Shown one piece after another: positions 1 through 8,968 of a stretch of DNA of 64,000 nt. Position 1 is the stretch's first letter; each line of letters starts with the position of its first letter. The translations under genes and the position numbers were made by a program. The stretch comes from an uncultured Methanomassiliicoccales archaeon (GTDB lineage Archaea > Thermoplasmatota > Thermoplasmata > Methanomassiliicoccales > Methanomethylophilaceae). A model generated the notes under the pieces. It saw nothing but the letters and a program-made list of their open reading frames with translations. It did no database searches and was not told where the DNA came from. The DNA is taken from positions 1 through 64,000 of the forward strand of contig CAUFXM010000011.1 in the NCBI GenBank assembly GCA_959597175.1, read 5' to 3'.

Positions 1-1474
1 AGATCTCACGGATCATCTTGGCGACCTCGAGGGTGATCTTCTGCTCGTCGGGCAGGGAGTCGGAACCGACCATCTGCACGACCTCCTGCAGCTCGGACTC
101 CTTCTGGAGGACCTGCATGGCCCATGCCCTCAGGGCGGGGAAGTCCTCGGCGACGTTGTCCTTGTACCACTGGAGAAGCTGCTTGTCGTACATGGTGTAC
201 GAGGTCAGCCAGTTGATGGTGGGGAAGTGACGCCTCTCCCTCAGCTTGGTGTCCAGCGCCCAGAAGACACGGACGATACGGAGGGTGTTCTGAGTGACGG
301 GCTCGGACAGGTCTCCTCCGGGAGGGGAGACGGCTCCGATGACGGAGATGGATCCGTCCTCGCCGCACAGGGCCTTCGCCCTGCAGGCACGCTCGTAGAA
401 CTCGGACAGACGTCCGGCGAGGTACGCGGGGTAACCCTCCTCACCGGGCATCTCCTCCAGCCTCGAGGAGATCTCACGCATGGCCTCGGCCCACCTGGAG
501 GTGGAGTCGGCCATGAGAGCGACGTTGTATCCCATGTCCCTGAAGTACTCGGCGATGGTCATCCCGGTGTAGACGGAAGCCTCACGGGCGGCCACAGGCA
601 TGTTGGAGGTGTTGGCGATGAGGACGGTCCTCTTCATCAGCTTCTCTCCGGTCCTGGGGTCGTCGAGCTCGGGGAACTCGGTCAGAACCTCGGTCATCTC
701 GTTCCCGCGCTCGCCGCATCCGATGTAGACGACGATGTCGGCGTCGGAGAACTTAGCCAGGGACTGCTGGGTGACGGTCTTTCCGGTACCGAACGCACCG
801 GGGATGGCCGCCGCTCCTCCCTTCGCGAGGGGGAACATGGTGTCAAGGACCCTGAGTCCGGTGACGAGGGGGACGTCGGGCTGGTACTTCTCCGCGACGG
901 GCCTGGGGTTACGGACCGGCCAGTACTGCACCATGCAGACGTCCTTTCCGTCGATGACGGCCACGGTCTCGTCGATGGTGAAGGAACCGCTCTTGATGGA
1001 GTCGACCTTCCCCTTCATGCCGATGGGGACCATGATCTTGTGGAGCATGGGTCCCTCCTGGACGGTACCGATGACCTCTCCCGAGGAGACGGTGTCGCCC
1101 TCTTTGACGACGGGTGTGAAGTCCCATTTCTTGCTGTGATCCAGTCCAGGCGCGGACACTCCACGGTAGATGAAGTCACCCATCTTCTCCCTCAGCACGG
1201 GCAGGGGCCTCTGGATTCCGTCGTAAACGGATTCGAGGAGGCCGGGGCCGAGCTCGACGGAGAGGGGTTTGCCGGAGTTGGTGACCGGCTCGCCGGGTTT
1301 GATTCCGGCTGTGTCCTCGTAAACCTGGATGATGGAGTAGTCGCCGATGATCTTGATGACCTCTCCCATCAGCTGCTCGTTCCCGACATGCACGACGTCG
1401 TACATCTTGGGCGAGATACCGGTGGCGGTCACGACAGGACCGGCGACCCTGTAAATTACACCTTCAGTGCTCAT
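1..1474 (-). CDS. atpA: V/A-type ATP synthase catalytic subunit A (partial, 3' end outside window)
   Basis: Catalytic nucleotide-binding subunit of the archaeal A1 headpiece, which makes ATP from the ion gradient. About 491 residues are visible, starting MSTEGVIYRVAGPVV; family members are near 580 residues, so roughly the last 90 lie beyond the left edge. The Walker A loop reads PGAFGTGKT, close to residue 230, and is followed by VTQQSLAKF. GCGERGNEMTEVL and a following stretch ending NMPVAARE match the subunit A nucleotide-binding domain. The ATG lies only 2 nt beyond the subunit F stop, so it is translated as part of the H-I-K-E-C-F-A operon. Subunits B and D would be expected outside the window. 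Confidence 0.96.
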   Translation of the reverse strand, partial: MSTEGVIYRVAGPVVTATGISPKMYDVVHVGNEQLMGEVIKIIGDYSIIQVYEDTAGIKPGEPVTNSGKPLSVELGPGLLESVYDGIQRPLPVLREKMGDFIYRGVSAPGLDHSKKWDFTPVVKEGDTVSSGEVIGTVQEGPMLHKIMVPIGMKGKVDSIKSGSFTIDETVAVIDGKDVCMVQYWPVRNPRPVAEKYQPDVPLVTGLRVLDTMFPLAKGGAAAIPGAFGTGKTVTQQSLAKFSDADIVVYIGCGERGNEMTEVLTEFPELDDPRTGEKLMKRTVLIANTSNMPVAAREASVYTGMTIAEYFRDMGYNVALMADSTSRWAEAMREISSRLEEMPGEEGYPAYLAGRLSEFYERACRAKALCGEDGSISVIGAVSPPGGDLSEPVTQNTLRIVRVFWALDTKLRERRHFPTINWLTSYTMYDKQLLQWYKDNVAEDFPALRAWAMQVLQKESELQEVVQMVGSDSLPDEQKITLEVAKMIREI

Positions 1475-1476
1475 TC

Positions 1477-1782
1477 TTATTCATCCTCTGTTTTGTATAA
1501 GTCAACGCCAATGGCTCTCTTCACCTTCTCGCGGAGGTCGCTCTGGTCGCCTCCCACGGGCACCACGACGGGCTGGATCGAGTCCATGACCCTGTGCCTC
1601 ACGGCGAAGGAGAGATTGTCGAGATCCTTCGCATCCACTGCGAGGATACCGATTGATGGCTGGGACATTGCCTCCAGCATCTTCTCCTGGTAGTTGTCGG
1701 GATTGGCGACGAACACGCGCCTGATTCCGGCGAGACGGAACCCGAGCACGAACTCGTCGCTGCCAATTACTGCGATTTCCAT
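1477..1782 (-). CDS. atpF: V/A-type ATP synthase subunit F
   Basis: Small regulatory subunit of the central stalk, 101 residues, the usual family length. It begins MEIAVIGSDEFVLGFRLAG, the typical Rossmann-like start of this family (glycine and acidic residues after beta-1). The ATG overlaps the subunit C stop codon in an ATGA arrangement and the stop lies 2 nt before subunit A, so translation is coupled on both sides. Its place between C and A is the standard archaeal order. Confidence 0.95.
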   Translation of the reverse strand: MEIAVIGSDEFVLGFRLAGIRRVFVANPDNYQEKMLEAMSQPSIGILAVDAKDLDNLSFAVRHRVMDSIQPVVVPVGGDQSDLREKVKRAIGVDLYKTEDE

Positions 1783-2846
1783 CAGATCACCAGCAGTCCT
1801 TTGATGATGTCCTTGTCCAGACCGCTCTCGGTGGCCCTGGCGATGGTCCTGATGTTGCTGACCTCGATCTCCTTGTGGATCATGTAGTCCAGGACGGGGA
1901 TGACCGACAGCGGGTAGAGGTGGGAGAACTTCTTCGCCTGGGCGATCTCGTACCTCTTCATCTCGGTCACGATCTGCCTGAGGTTGACGGAGTCGGACTC
2001 CACGATGTCCTTGATGACCTCGTAGAACTCCAGCTGCTGGAGGTCGGACGCGGCGGCGGAGATGGTCTCGGCGTTCGCCAGCTGGGTGGCGAACCTCTTG
2101 TCGACCTGCTTTCCGCCCGGGATGATGTACTTCATTACGGCCTCGCCGTAGATCCCCTCGGCCTTCAGCTTCAGGATCGTCTCGAGGTTCCTGACGTCGA
2201 TCTCCTTCCTGACGTACTCCTCGAACATCTTCGTGGGCCTGGAGTCGGGGTTGATGCTGGCCAGCAGCCTGGAGTAGTGGAACTTGTCGAGGTAGTCCTC
2301 GATCTCCCCGAGGTTGCCCGTCTCCTTGTAGGAAGACAGGACCTCCTGGGGGAAGCTCACCTTCTCCATCCTGCCGTACATGGCCAGGATGTCCTCGTCG
2401 GACTCCAGGGACATGAGCTTGTCCAGCTCCTCCTCCCCGAGGCTTCCGGCGGGGACCAGGTCCTCCCTGATCTCCTCTGCCCCGAGACCGTATGACTTAC
2501 CGCGGAGGATGACCTTCAGGTTCCAGATATCCCACTTCTCGAGATACGCCGCAACCATGGTCTCGAGCTCGCCCTGCGAAGCGGCCAGGATGCTGCTGAA
2601 CACCGCGGCCATGTTGGCGTTGGTGGCGTGCTCGAGGAGGTCGAGCCCGTCCAGCCTGACCGCAAGCTCGTTCATCTCCTTCTGGTACCCGGACTCGCTG
2701 ATGTAGCGGGATATCTCGGGGACGCTCATCTGCAGCATCTTGTTGTAGTCCTCATCCTTCAGCAGGAGGGACTTCTTGGCCTTCACCCTCGCAACGGTGT
2801 ACGCGTAGTTGCCTTTTCTTCCGCTGGACATGAACATACGCGTCAC
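1782..2846 (-). CDS. atpC: V/A-type ATP synthase subunit C
   Basis: Subunit C (the V-ATPase subunit d homologue) links the central stalk to the proteolipid rotor ring. It has 354 residues, the normal length, is mostly helical and shows internally repeated helical bundles (YAYTVARVKAKKSLL near the N-terminus, EVSNIRTIARATESGL near the C-terminus). It overlaps subunit E by 4 nt and subunit F by 1 nt, so it sits inside the tightly packed ATP synthase operon. Identity rests on family resemblance plus operon position. Confidence 0.93.
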   Translation of the reverse strand: MTRMFMSSGRKGNYAYTVARVKAKKSLLLKDEDYNKMLQMSVPEISRYISESGYQKEMNELAVRLDGLDLLEHATNANMAAVFSSILAASQGELETMVAAYLEKWDIWNLKVILRGKSYGLGAEEIREDLVPAGSLGEEELDKLMSLESDEDILAMYGRMEKVSFPQEVLSSYKETGNLGEIEDYLDKFHYSRLLASINPDSRPTKMFEEYVRKEIDVRNLETILKLKAEGIYGEAVMKYIIPGGKQVDKRFATQLANAETISAAASDLQQLEFYEVIKDIVESDSVNLRQIVTEMKRYEIAQAKKFSHLYPLSVIPVLDYMIHKEIEVSNIRTIARATESGLDKDIIKGLLVI

Positions 2847-3400
2847 CCGAAGAGGATGTCCGACACAGACTTGATCTCACGGTCCCAGATCGCCTGGAGC
2901 AGCGTGGAGTACTGCATGTCGACCTCGATCGAGCCATCCTCGCTCTGGAGGATGAGACCCGACCTGATCCTGCTGTCCTTCTCCACCGAGAACACTCCGA
3001 GGTCGGCGGCGGTGAACGTCTCGTCCTCCGACATGACGGCCTTGGGGTTGTCGATGATCTTCTTGGCAGCCGCGACCATGGCCTTGTACTGCTCCAGCTT
3101 CACGTCGCTGGGCGCGTTCTCAAGGCCGGCCAGGGTGCTCTCGAAGGCCTCGGTGAGGAGCTCCTTCTTCTTGGCCAGGACGATCTTCTTGCTCTCCAGC
3201 TCGGCGCTGGACAGCTCCTGACGGTTGAGACGCTCAACTGCTTCTTTGAGCCTCTTGTCCTCTTTGTCTTTCGTCTCAGCGATCTTCGCATCCGCGTCGG
3301 CACGGATCTTGGCGATCTCGGCGTCGGCCTCCGCCCTGATGGCGGCCACCTTCTCGTCCGCGGCCTTGGAGATCTCCTGAGTAACGTTAGCTAGTGCCAT
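2843..3400 (-). CDS. atpE: V/A-type ATP synthase subunit E
   Basis: Peripheral-stalk subunit of 185 residues. The N-terminal ~90 residues form a long charged coiled coil rich in Ala, Glu, Lys and Asp (EISKAADEKVAAIRAEADAE), followed by a globular C-terminal domain, as in the vATP-synt_E family. It pairs with subunit H, whose gene is at the head of the operon, to form the EH stator stalk. It starts 20 nt after the subunit K stop and overlaps subunit C by 4 nt. Confidence 0.93.
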   Translation of the reverse strand: MALANVTQEISKAADEKVAAIRAEADAEIAKIRADADAKIAETKDKEDKRLKEAVERLNRQELSSAELESKKIVLAKKKELLTEAFESTLAGLENAPSDVKLEQYKAMVAAAKKIIDNPKAVMSEDETFTAADLGVFSVEKDSRIRSGLILQSEDGSIEVDMQYSTLLQAIWDREIKSVSDILFG

Positions 3401-3420
3401 GAGATTACCTCGCGGCGAGC

Positions 3421-3666
3421 TTACTCAGGGATGTATCCAACCATGACGAAGATACCGAGGATAGCGACGACCAGACCGAAGATGACGATGGTCTCGGGCA
3501 GAACCATGAAGATCATAGCCTTTCCGAAGAGAGACTGGTCCTCAGTGATGGCTCCGACAGCGGCGGCTCCGACATCTTTCTCGGCCATACCGGCACCGAG
3601 TCCGGTGAGTCCGACGGCGAGTCCAGCTCCGATAGCGATGAGTCCGATTCCAATTCCTTCTGCCAT
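3421..3666 (-). CDS. atpK: V/A-type ATP synthase subunit K (proteolipid c-ring)
   Basis: Membrane rotor subunit of 81 residues with two transmembrane helices, one c-type hairpin. Helix 1 is Gly-rich (IGAGLAVGLTGLGAGMAEK). Helix 2 carries the ion-binding glutamate in FMVLPETIVIFGLVVAIL. A single hairpin of this size is common in Thermoplasmata, in contrast to the duplicated or triplicated forms of some methanogens. It lies 4 nt after subunit I. Whether the coupling ion is Na+ or H+ cannot be decided from what I can see. Confidence 0.95.
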   Translation of the reverse strand: MAEGIGIGLIAIGAGLAVGLTGLGAGMAEKDVGAAAVGAITEDQSLFGKAMIFMVLPETIVIFGLVVAILGIFVMVGYIPE

Positions 3667-3670
3667 TTAT

Positions 3671-5737
3671 TTACACCTCTTTGGTTGTGTTATCTTTGTT
3701 GGAATATGTTTTCTGGCGTTTGATTTTCAGCGGGTTGTACTCGACACCTCCGCCCTCGAAGAACTTCTGCATGAGTTCGACGAACTGCAACCTGAGTCCG
3801 TGCAGACCCGCGGACAGGATTGCCAGGGTCCAGATCATCAGGTGCAGGAACGAGAACAGCAGGATTGCGATCACGATCATCAGGATACCCGATGTTCCTA
3901 CGACGACTCCGTCGACGACCTGCATTCCTGCCACCATCCCCAGGGCTATGTAGTTGAAAGCCAGGGCCATACCGGCCTTGGACATACCGATAGCCGCGAG
4001 ACGGGTGTATGAAAGTATGTTTCCGACGATTCCGGGCAGCTCCAGCACGGACTGTATGCCCTCGTGCTTGATGTTCATGGCCACCTCGATGACGATGAAC
4101 ACAATACCGAGGATCAGCGGGATCATGATCTGGTCGAACTCCCAGCTGTAGATGAGAAGCATCGCCAGCGCGTAGCACACCAGGACGATTCCCAGGAATC
4201 CGAAGATCCATCCGGCCTTCTCCTTGAACGCGTGAGCGAAGCCCTCCTGGATGGTCTTGTTGTACAGAGAGCACAGGTAACCGATCATCAGGTGGACGAT
4301 TCCGATGTAAACGGAAAGCTTCAGGAGCAGGCTGACCGCGTGGAGCTTACCGATTCCCTCTCCGTTGGGCAGGATGCCCTCGAAGACACCGGAGAGATCG
4401 ACACCCAGGATCATCTCCCAGGAGTACTCCACGTCCAATGCGTGAGCGGATGTCACGAAGTGCATACCCAGGCATTCTCCGAAGAAGAAGAACCCGAATA
4501 TGAACGCCCATATTCCGCCGAAGAAAAGGACCGTCGCTATTGCGCGCCAGTCTTTGTGGTGCGTGACCTTGAGTCCGTACGCACCCAGGATGATGAACGG
4601 GATGGCGTATCCCACGTCACCGACCATGAGTCCGAAGAACATCGGAAGGAATATTGCTATCAGGATGGAAGGGTCAATCTCCTGATACTTCGGCACCGAC
4701 ACGAGCTTTGTCGGGTACTCGAACTCCTTCACGACCTTCCCGTTGTGGAACTTGGTCGGAGTCATCTTGAACCTCTCGTCCGCCTCCTCGACCTCCTTCA
4801 TCGACCTACCGCGGGTCTCCTGGGTCTCGACGTAGATGCCCTCCACCCTCGTCTCCAGCTCCGTCTTCACGGAGTCGGCCTTGGCTGTGGGCACCCAGGC
4901 GTCCACGACGAATGTGTACTCGCTGTTCGCGATCCTGACGGGTATCTCACCCTTCTGGACCTCGATGGACAGCTCCTCGTCGGAAGCGCTGAGGAAATTC
5001 TTGTGTTTCTCAAGAAGGCCTTCTACCTCCTTTCCTACCTCCGCCATCGCGGCCTCGGCGTCCTGGATCTCTTTGGTGTTCGCCTCGAGGGCGCTCACCA
5101 CGGATCCGGTCCCCTCAGGTACCGCGATCTCGGAGAAACCATGCTCGGACAGGATGGACTGGATCTTGTCCCTGTCCCCGGTCCTTGCGAACACGGCGAT
5201 CACGTTGCCTTTCTTCTTGTCGAAGGATGAGAACACCTCGCAGTCCACGCCGGAGAGCGCGGATGTGGGGTCCTCGACAACGGTTCCCGCGACCGAGAAG
5301 ATGCTCCTGTAACCGGAGTAAAGCTCGAGATCGACGGGTATTGCGGAAAGGAGCTCGAGATTCTTCTTCGTAGCGTTTAGCTCGGTGATTCTCTGATTGA
5401 GATCATTCCTCTTGTCGATGACGGAAGCGATCTCCGCCTCGGCAAGCTCGACGCTTTCAGATGATATCTGGCTCTTGATTTCTTCCTCGGAAACGGCCTC
5501 GGTCTTCATCTTCTTGGTGATACCGAGTTCCTTCTCCATCGCACGCACCTTCAGCAGCCTCTCGGATGCCTTGGGCGAGTACGGACGGGGGGTTCCCAAG
5601 GAGAAACCCTCATCCGCGTCGACGGTCTGATCGATCAGGTGGATACTTCCCACTTCGTACAGGGCGTCTATAGCCTCGTCGAGATGGGTCTTGGTACCCA
5701 CAATCACAATCCTACTCATCGACTCAGGAAGTGACAT
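3671..5737 (-). CDS. atpI: V/A-type ATP synthase subunit I (a-subunit)
   Basis: Stator membrane subunit of 688 residues. The N-terminal ~330 residues are soluble and contain coiled-coil stretches (about residues 90-130 and 230-260). About residues 355-660 hold the transmembrane helices that provide the ion half-channels, including SILIAIFLPMFFGLMVGDVGY and GIVGNILSYTRLAAIGMSKAG with the conserved Arg (SYTRLAAIG). The gene overlaps subunit H by 14 nt and ends 4 nt before subunit K. Length and helix pattern are normal for the family. Confidence 0.95.
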   Translation of the reverse strand: MSLPESMSRIVIVGTKTHLDEAIDALYEVGSIHLIDQTVDADEGFSLGTPRPYSPKASERLLKVRAMEKELGITKKMKTEAVSEEEIKSQISSESVELAEAEIASVIDKRNDLNQRITELNATKKNLELLSAIPVDLELYSGYRSIFSVAGTVVEDPTSALSGVDCEVFSSFDKKKGNVIAVFARTGDRDKIQSILSEHGFSEIAVPEGTGSVVSALEANTKEIQDAEAAMAEVGKEVEGLLEKHKNFLSASDEELSIEVQKGEIPVRIANSEYTFVVDAWVPTAKADSVKTELETRVEGIYVETQETRGRSMKEVEEADERFKMTPTKFHNGKVVKEFEYPTKLVSVPKYQEIDPSILIAIFLPMFFGLMVGDVGYAIPFIILGAYGLKVTHHKDWRAIATVLFFGGIWAFIFGFFFFGECLGMHFVTSAHALDVEYSWEMILGVDLSGVFEGILPNGEGIGKLHAVSLLLKLSVYIGIVHLMIGYLCSLYNKTIQEGFAHAFKEKAGWIFGFLGIVLVCYALAMLLIYSWEFDQIMIPLILGIVFIVIEVAMNIKHEGIQSVLELPGIVGNILSYTRLAAIGMSKAGMALAFNYIALGMVAGMQVVDGVVVGTSGILMIVIAILLFSFLHLMIWTLAILSAGLHGLRLQFVELMQKFFEGGGVEYNPLKIKRQKTYSNKDNTTKEV

Positions 5738-6056
5738 TTAGGGTCCTCTCGAATTCTTTGTTGAGATAGTCTCTAACTTCCTGCATTCTTGCCTCGGATT
5801 TGGACTGGATGCCGGCGGCGGTGTTCCTGCCCTCGGCAAGCATCTCGTCGCGTTTGGCGGCGAGAGTCTCCATCTCTTTGGCAACGGCGGATTCGTAAGA
5901 GCTGCGCATCTGAGCCTCAGCGTCCTGAATCTTCTTCACAGAATCTCTGCGAGCCTCGGCGATTGCGGACTTCTTGTCGACCTCGGCCTGGTTGACCTTG
6001 GCGTCAGCGTCCGCCTCCGCCTTCTTTATTTCCGAAAGTATGTCAGTTCGGCTCAA
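5724..6056 (-). CDS. atpH: V/A-type ATP synthase subunit H
   Basis: First gene of the ATP synthase operon, 110 residues, almost entirely a coiled coil (DILSEIKKAEADADAKVNQ and similar heptads), the partner of subunit E in the peripheral stalk. The reading frame has no ATG at the N-terminus. The likely start is a TTG at 6056-6054, with a GGGAG Shine-Dalgarno motif about 8-9 nt upstream; the next in-frame ATG would remove nearly half of the coil. It overlaps subunit I by 14 nt. Confidence 0.9.
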   Translation of the reverse strand: MSRTDILSEIKKAEADADAKVNQAEVDKKSAIAEARRDSVKKIQDAEAQMRSSYESAVAKEMETLAAKRDEMLAEGRNTAAGIQSKSEARMQEVRDYLNKEFERTLNVTS

Positions 6057-6154
6057 ATTAACACTCCCCGACCCTGCTATCGTATCCTAGGAGGGGTACT
6101 TAACTCTAATCCCGTCCTTTAATAATAAAAAGAGTAGGAACGACGATGCTGGGA
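6057..6154 (-). promoter_or_regulatory. Leader and promoter region of the ATP synthase operon; T-rich end of the deaminase gene
   Basis: Non-coding gap between the dCMP deaminase stop and atpH, both on the minus strand. On that strand a T-rich run (6117-6137, TTTTTATTATT) follows the deaminase and looks like an archaeal oligo-T terminator. A GTTAAGTA element near 6101-6108 is a possible TATA box for the ATP synthase operon, which would leave a 15-25 nt leader carrying the GGGAG ribosome-binding site. Assignment is from sequence pattern only. Confidence 0.45.
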
Positions 6155-6652
6155 TCAAGTGGTCTTGACCGGATGGAACTCCCTGATGACGATGTCCGTC
6201 TCGCTGAGGAGTTCCTTCGAGAGATCGTCAACGTAGCCCTCGTCGTAGACTATCTCCTTTATGCCCGCGTTTATCAGGATCTTCGCGCACATGGAGCAGG
6301 GGAAAGTCGTCGTGTAAATCGTGGCGCCGTTGACGCTGACTCCGAAATATGCGGCCTGGGTCACCGCGTTCTGCTCCGCATGGACGCCCCTGCACAGCTC
6401 ATGCCTGGTCCCGGACGGGACGTTCATCTGAACCCTTATGCATCCGAGCTCCTCGCAATGGCGAGTCCCACGCGGAGAACCGTTGTATCCTGTGGAGAGC
6501 ACCCTCTTGTCCTTGACGATGACGGCACCGACCTTCCTGCGCAGGCACGTCGACCTTGTAGAGACGAGACGCGCCATCTCCATGAAGTACTCGTCGGTGC
6601 TGGGTCTTTCCATGGGGAATGCTATGCCTTCGCAGTATTTCATGATGAGCAT
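6155..6652 (-). CDS. dCMP deaminase family protein
   Basis: Zinc-dependent deaminase of the ComEB/dCMP deaminase family, expected to convert dCMP to dUMP for dTTP synthesis. The zinc site is intact: HAEQNA supplies the His ligand and the proton-shuttle Glu, and PCSMCAK supplies the two Cys ligands. The core starts MERPSTDEYFMEMARLVS, the usual N-terminus, which would favour ATG 6613. However, a TATA-like TTTAA at 6675-6679 lies 25 nt before ATG 6652, which supports a leaderless start giving 165 residues. It is divergent from the signal peptidase gene. Confidence 0.88.
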   Translation of the reverse strand: MLIMKYCEGIAFPMERPSTDEYFMEMARLVSTRSTCLRRKVGAVIVKDKRVLSTGYNGSPRGTRHCEELGCIRVQMNVPSGTRHELCRGVHAEQNAVTQAAYFGVSVNGATIYTTTFPCSMCAKILINAGIKEIVYDEGYVDDLSKELLSETDIVIREFHPVKTT

Positions 6653-6674
6653 GGGTCTTCCGGGGCAAAGAGAC

Positions 6675-6679
6675 TTTAA
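6675..6679. promoter_or_regulatory. Shared bidirectional TATA-like element
   Basis: The 50-bp gap between the divergent deaminase and signal peptidase genes has one TATA-like core, read as TTTAAC on plus and GTTAAA on minus. Its centre is about 25 bp from the deaminase ATG (6652) and 26 bp from the peptidase GTG (6703). Both distances match those expected for leaderless archaeal transcripts. No second AT-rich box is present in the gap. Confidence 0.5.
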
Positions 6680-6702
6680 CGGACTCCCCGTTTAGAGGTC
6701 CC

Positions 6703-7560
6703 GTGAACAAATCCGACCGCAACCTCCTGATCGTCATCGGCGCAGTGCTCGTCATCGTCATCGGAGGGTATGCGGCACTGGTGTCCTACACGGGATTCTC
6801 CGCACCGTTCAGCGTGGTGATGTCGCAGAGCATGCAACACGACCAGACGCAGTCGGAGATAGGTGTCATAGACACGGGAGACGTGGTCATCGTCCAGGAT
6901 CCTTCCAAGGCGGAGATCCAGAGCTATGTGGAAGGCACGAAGAGCGGATACACATCGTTCGGGGACTACGGTTCCGTCATAATCTACAACCGCGGAGGTG
7001 ACCAGAACCCGGTCATACACCGTGCGATCGTATGGCTGGAGTATGATGAACAGACGGACACCTGGAGCGCTCCGAGTTTGGCAGACTACTCAGGCTCATG
7101 GCATTACATCTACTATGAGAACGGCGAGGAGATCAGGGTCGACAACGAATACACCGACATACGCGGGACGTTGACGTTCGATGGCATCACCCAGTCTGGA
7201 AAAACAGTGTCCGTGAACGTGGACACCCTGGAGAAGAGCAGCGGATTCCTGACTATGGGGGACAACATCAGCAACTACTACTTCGATCAGGATGTTTCCA
7301 TCGCCCAAGGGAACCTCATATCATACGACGAGATCAGGTCGGTACCGATATTCGAGATCCCCTGGATAGGCACTCTGAAGATCCTCGTGAGCAACGGCGG
7401 TCAGAACCTCCAGTATGTCACGAACAGCCTCCCGTCCCTCCTCATGTGCATCCTCACAGTGTTCGGGCTGCTGATGCTCCTGGACGGAACCACCCTGTAC
7501 AGGAACCAGATGGGGATGAGGTACAGACTCGAGATGCACAGAAGATGTGCCAGACAGTGA
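6703..7560 (+). CDS. Signal peptidase I (archaeal/ER type, S26B)
   Basis: Membrane-bound leader peptidase that cleaves Sec and Tat signal peptides, 285 residues. A transmembrane anchor (about residues 9-28) is followed by the Ser nucleophile motif VVMSQSMQHD. The general base lies in PVIHRAIVW, so it is the Ser-His type of archaea and the ER rather than the bacterial Ser-Lys type. The GDNISNYYFDQ motif is the conserved GDN box. A C-terminal helix (LLMCILTVFGLLMLLDG) gives a second membrane segment. The start is GTG, supported by the TATA element 26 bp upstream; no in-frame ATG precedes the anchor. Confidence 0.88.
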   Translation: MNKSDRNLLIVIGAVLVIVIGGYAALVSYTGFSAPFSVVMSQSMQHDQTQSEIGVIDTGDVVIVQDPSKAEIQSYVEGTKSGYTSFGDYGSVIIYNRGGDQNPVIHRAIVWLEYDEQTDTWSAPSLADYSGSWHYIYYENGEEIRVDNEYTDIRGTLTFDGITQSGKTVSVNVDTLEKSSGFLTMGDNISNYYFDQDVSIAQGNLISYDEIRSVPIFEIPWIGTLKILVSNGGQNLQYVTNSLPSLLMCILTVFGLLMLLDGTTLYRNQMGMRYRLEMHRRCARQ

Positions 7561-7614
7561 GTCGGCATCCCCGGGATGAGCCATCTCGGTTCTCGCGCGA
7601 TCGCAGTATATGAG

Positions 7615-7644
7615 CGAGCCCCCCACCCCTCTGTTTCCACTGGA
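7615..7644 (-). other. Origin recognition box (ORB), left copy
   Basis: On the minus strand this reads TCCAGTGGAAACAGAGGGGT followed by a further G-run and CTCG. It matches the archaeal ORB pattern: a TCCAGTGGAAAC core followed by a G-string. An identical 30-nt copy in the opposite orientation lies at 9203-9232. A CCCTTTT motif precedes both copies at the same spacing (here 7650-7656). It lies just downstream of the orc1/cdc6 stop codon. ORBs are the Orc1/Cdc6 binding sites of archaeal origins. Confidence 0.85.
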
Positions 7645-7673
7645 ACCGGAAAAGGGACATGGGGTTATCGGGA

Positions 7674-8909
7674 TCACATGAGCGTGGTCTGCTTCTTGGG
7701 CTTGTAAGACTCGAAATCCCTGAAGATCTCATCGCCCTTGATCATCGCGATGATCTCCTTCGGGGTGCTGAGTTCTATCTCCTTGGTGCGTCCGGCCCTG
7801 CCGAAGGATTTCACCCTGGCATGGATTATGCCGAGCATGTCAAGCTCGGAGATCAACCCGGCGACCCTCCTCTGAGTGAGAACCGACTGGGCTATCGCTT
7901 CGCAGACATACTTGTAAGTGGTGTAGACATCCCCGGTCGTCATGGTAGTCATACCGTTCTCGGTATTCCTTATGATGCTCATGAGAACGATCTTGGATTG
8001 GATGGTGAGGGTCTTGACGACCTCCGACACGGCATCTAACTCCAGTTTGTTCTTGGCGTATCTCACATGGGCCCCTGTGATCCTCGTATCCCCATTCCTC
8101 TCGGCGAAGTCGGCAGCCATCCTCAGGAGATCCAATGCCCTGCGGGCATCGCCCATCTCCTGTGCCGACAGTGCCGCACAGTAGGGTATGACGTCATCAT
8201 CGAGCACACCGTCGTCGAACGCATCCCTGGCCCTGGCGTAGAGGATGTCCTGCAGTTGTTCCACGTTGTACGGCGGGAACACGATCTTCTCCTCACCCAG
8301 CCTGCTCTTCACCCTCTGTCCCAGAAGTTCCGTGAAGTTCGCGTTGTTTGTTATTCCGATGATAGACACTTTCGAGTTCTGGAGAACCTCGTTTATGGTC
8401 GTGAGGTAGTAGAATATGTCATCTCCGTTCTTCTGGAACGACCGGTCGATCTCATCCAGGACGATGATGAACACCTTGTCCTGCTTGTCTATGTAGGCCG
8501 TGAGCTCGGCCAGTATCTTGTCGAGACTCCATCCGGTGAAGGGGATCCTCTTGTTCGGCTCCGTTATGATCTGATTGGAGATGTTGTACAGTATCCCATA
8601 GGTCGTGTCGACGACCTCGCAGTTCACGTAGATGAAGCAGCAGTTCTGCTGCTTCTCGTCGGCCTTCCTAAGCTCCTTCCCCACGTAGTTCATGACCGCC
8701 GTCTTACCGGTTCCGGTCTTTCCGAAGATCAGGATGTTCGACGGCTTGTCCTTGTTCAGAGACGGGGCGATAATCTCGACGATCTCACGGATCTTGTCCG
8801 TCCTGTGAGGCAGATTCTCGGGTATGTACGATGACTGGAGAATCTTCTTGTTCTTCACTATTACATTCCTCTTCTGCATGTACTGGGTGAAGATGTTCGA
8901 TTCCGTCAT
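7674..8909 (-). CDS. cdc6: Orc1/Cdc6 replication initiator
   Basis: Origin-binding AAA+ ATPase that recognises ORB elements and loads MCM. 411 residues from ATG 8909, chosen because an AAGGAGG Shine-Dalgarno motif sits 8 nt upstream; the frame could extend 9 codons further without a ribosome-binding site. Walker A is FGKTGTGKTAV (near residue 75), Walker B is IIVLDEIDRSF, sensor 1 is GITNNANF and sensor 2 lies in GDARRALDLLRMAA. A C-terminal winged helix (about residues 310-400) supplies DNA contacts. Both flanks carry perfect ORBs, so it is the cognate initiator of the adjacent origin. Confidence 0.96.
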   Translation of the reverse strand: MTESNIFTQYMQKRNVIVKNKKILQSSYIPENLPHRTDKIREIVEIIAPSLNKDKPSNILIFGKTGTGKTAVMNYVGKELRKADEKQQNCCFIYVNCEVVDTTYGILYNISNQIITEPNKRIPFTGWSLDKILAELTAYIDKQDKVFIIVLDEIDRSFQKNGDDIFYYLTTINEVLQNSKVSIIGITNNANFTELLGQRVKSRLGEEKIVFPPYNVEQLQDILYARARDAFDDGVLDDDVIPYCAALSAQEMGDARRALDLLRMAADFAERNGDTRITGAHVRYAKNKLELDAVSEVVKTLTIQSKIVLMSIIRNTENGMTTMTTGDVYTTYKYVCEAIAQSVLTQRRVAGLISELDMLGIIHARVKSFGRAGRTKEIELSTPKEIIAMIKGDEIFRDFESYKPKKQTTLM

Positions 8910-8968
8910 CGATTGTCCTCCTTCATTCGAAAACACCGGTTAGGCGTTTTCTTTCCTGTGTATACGGG

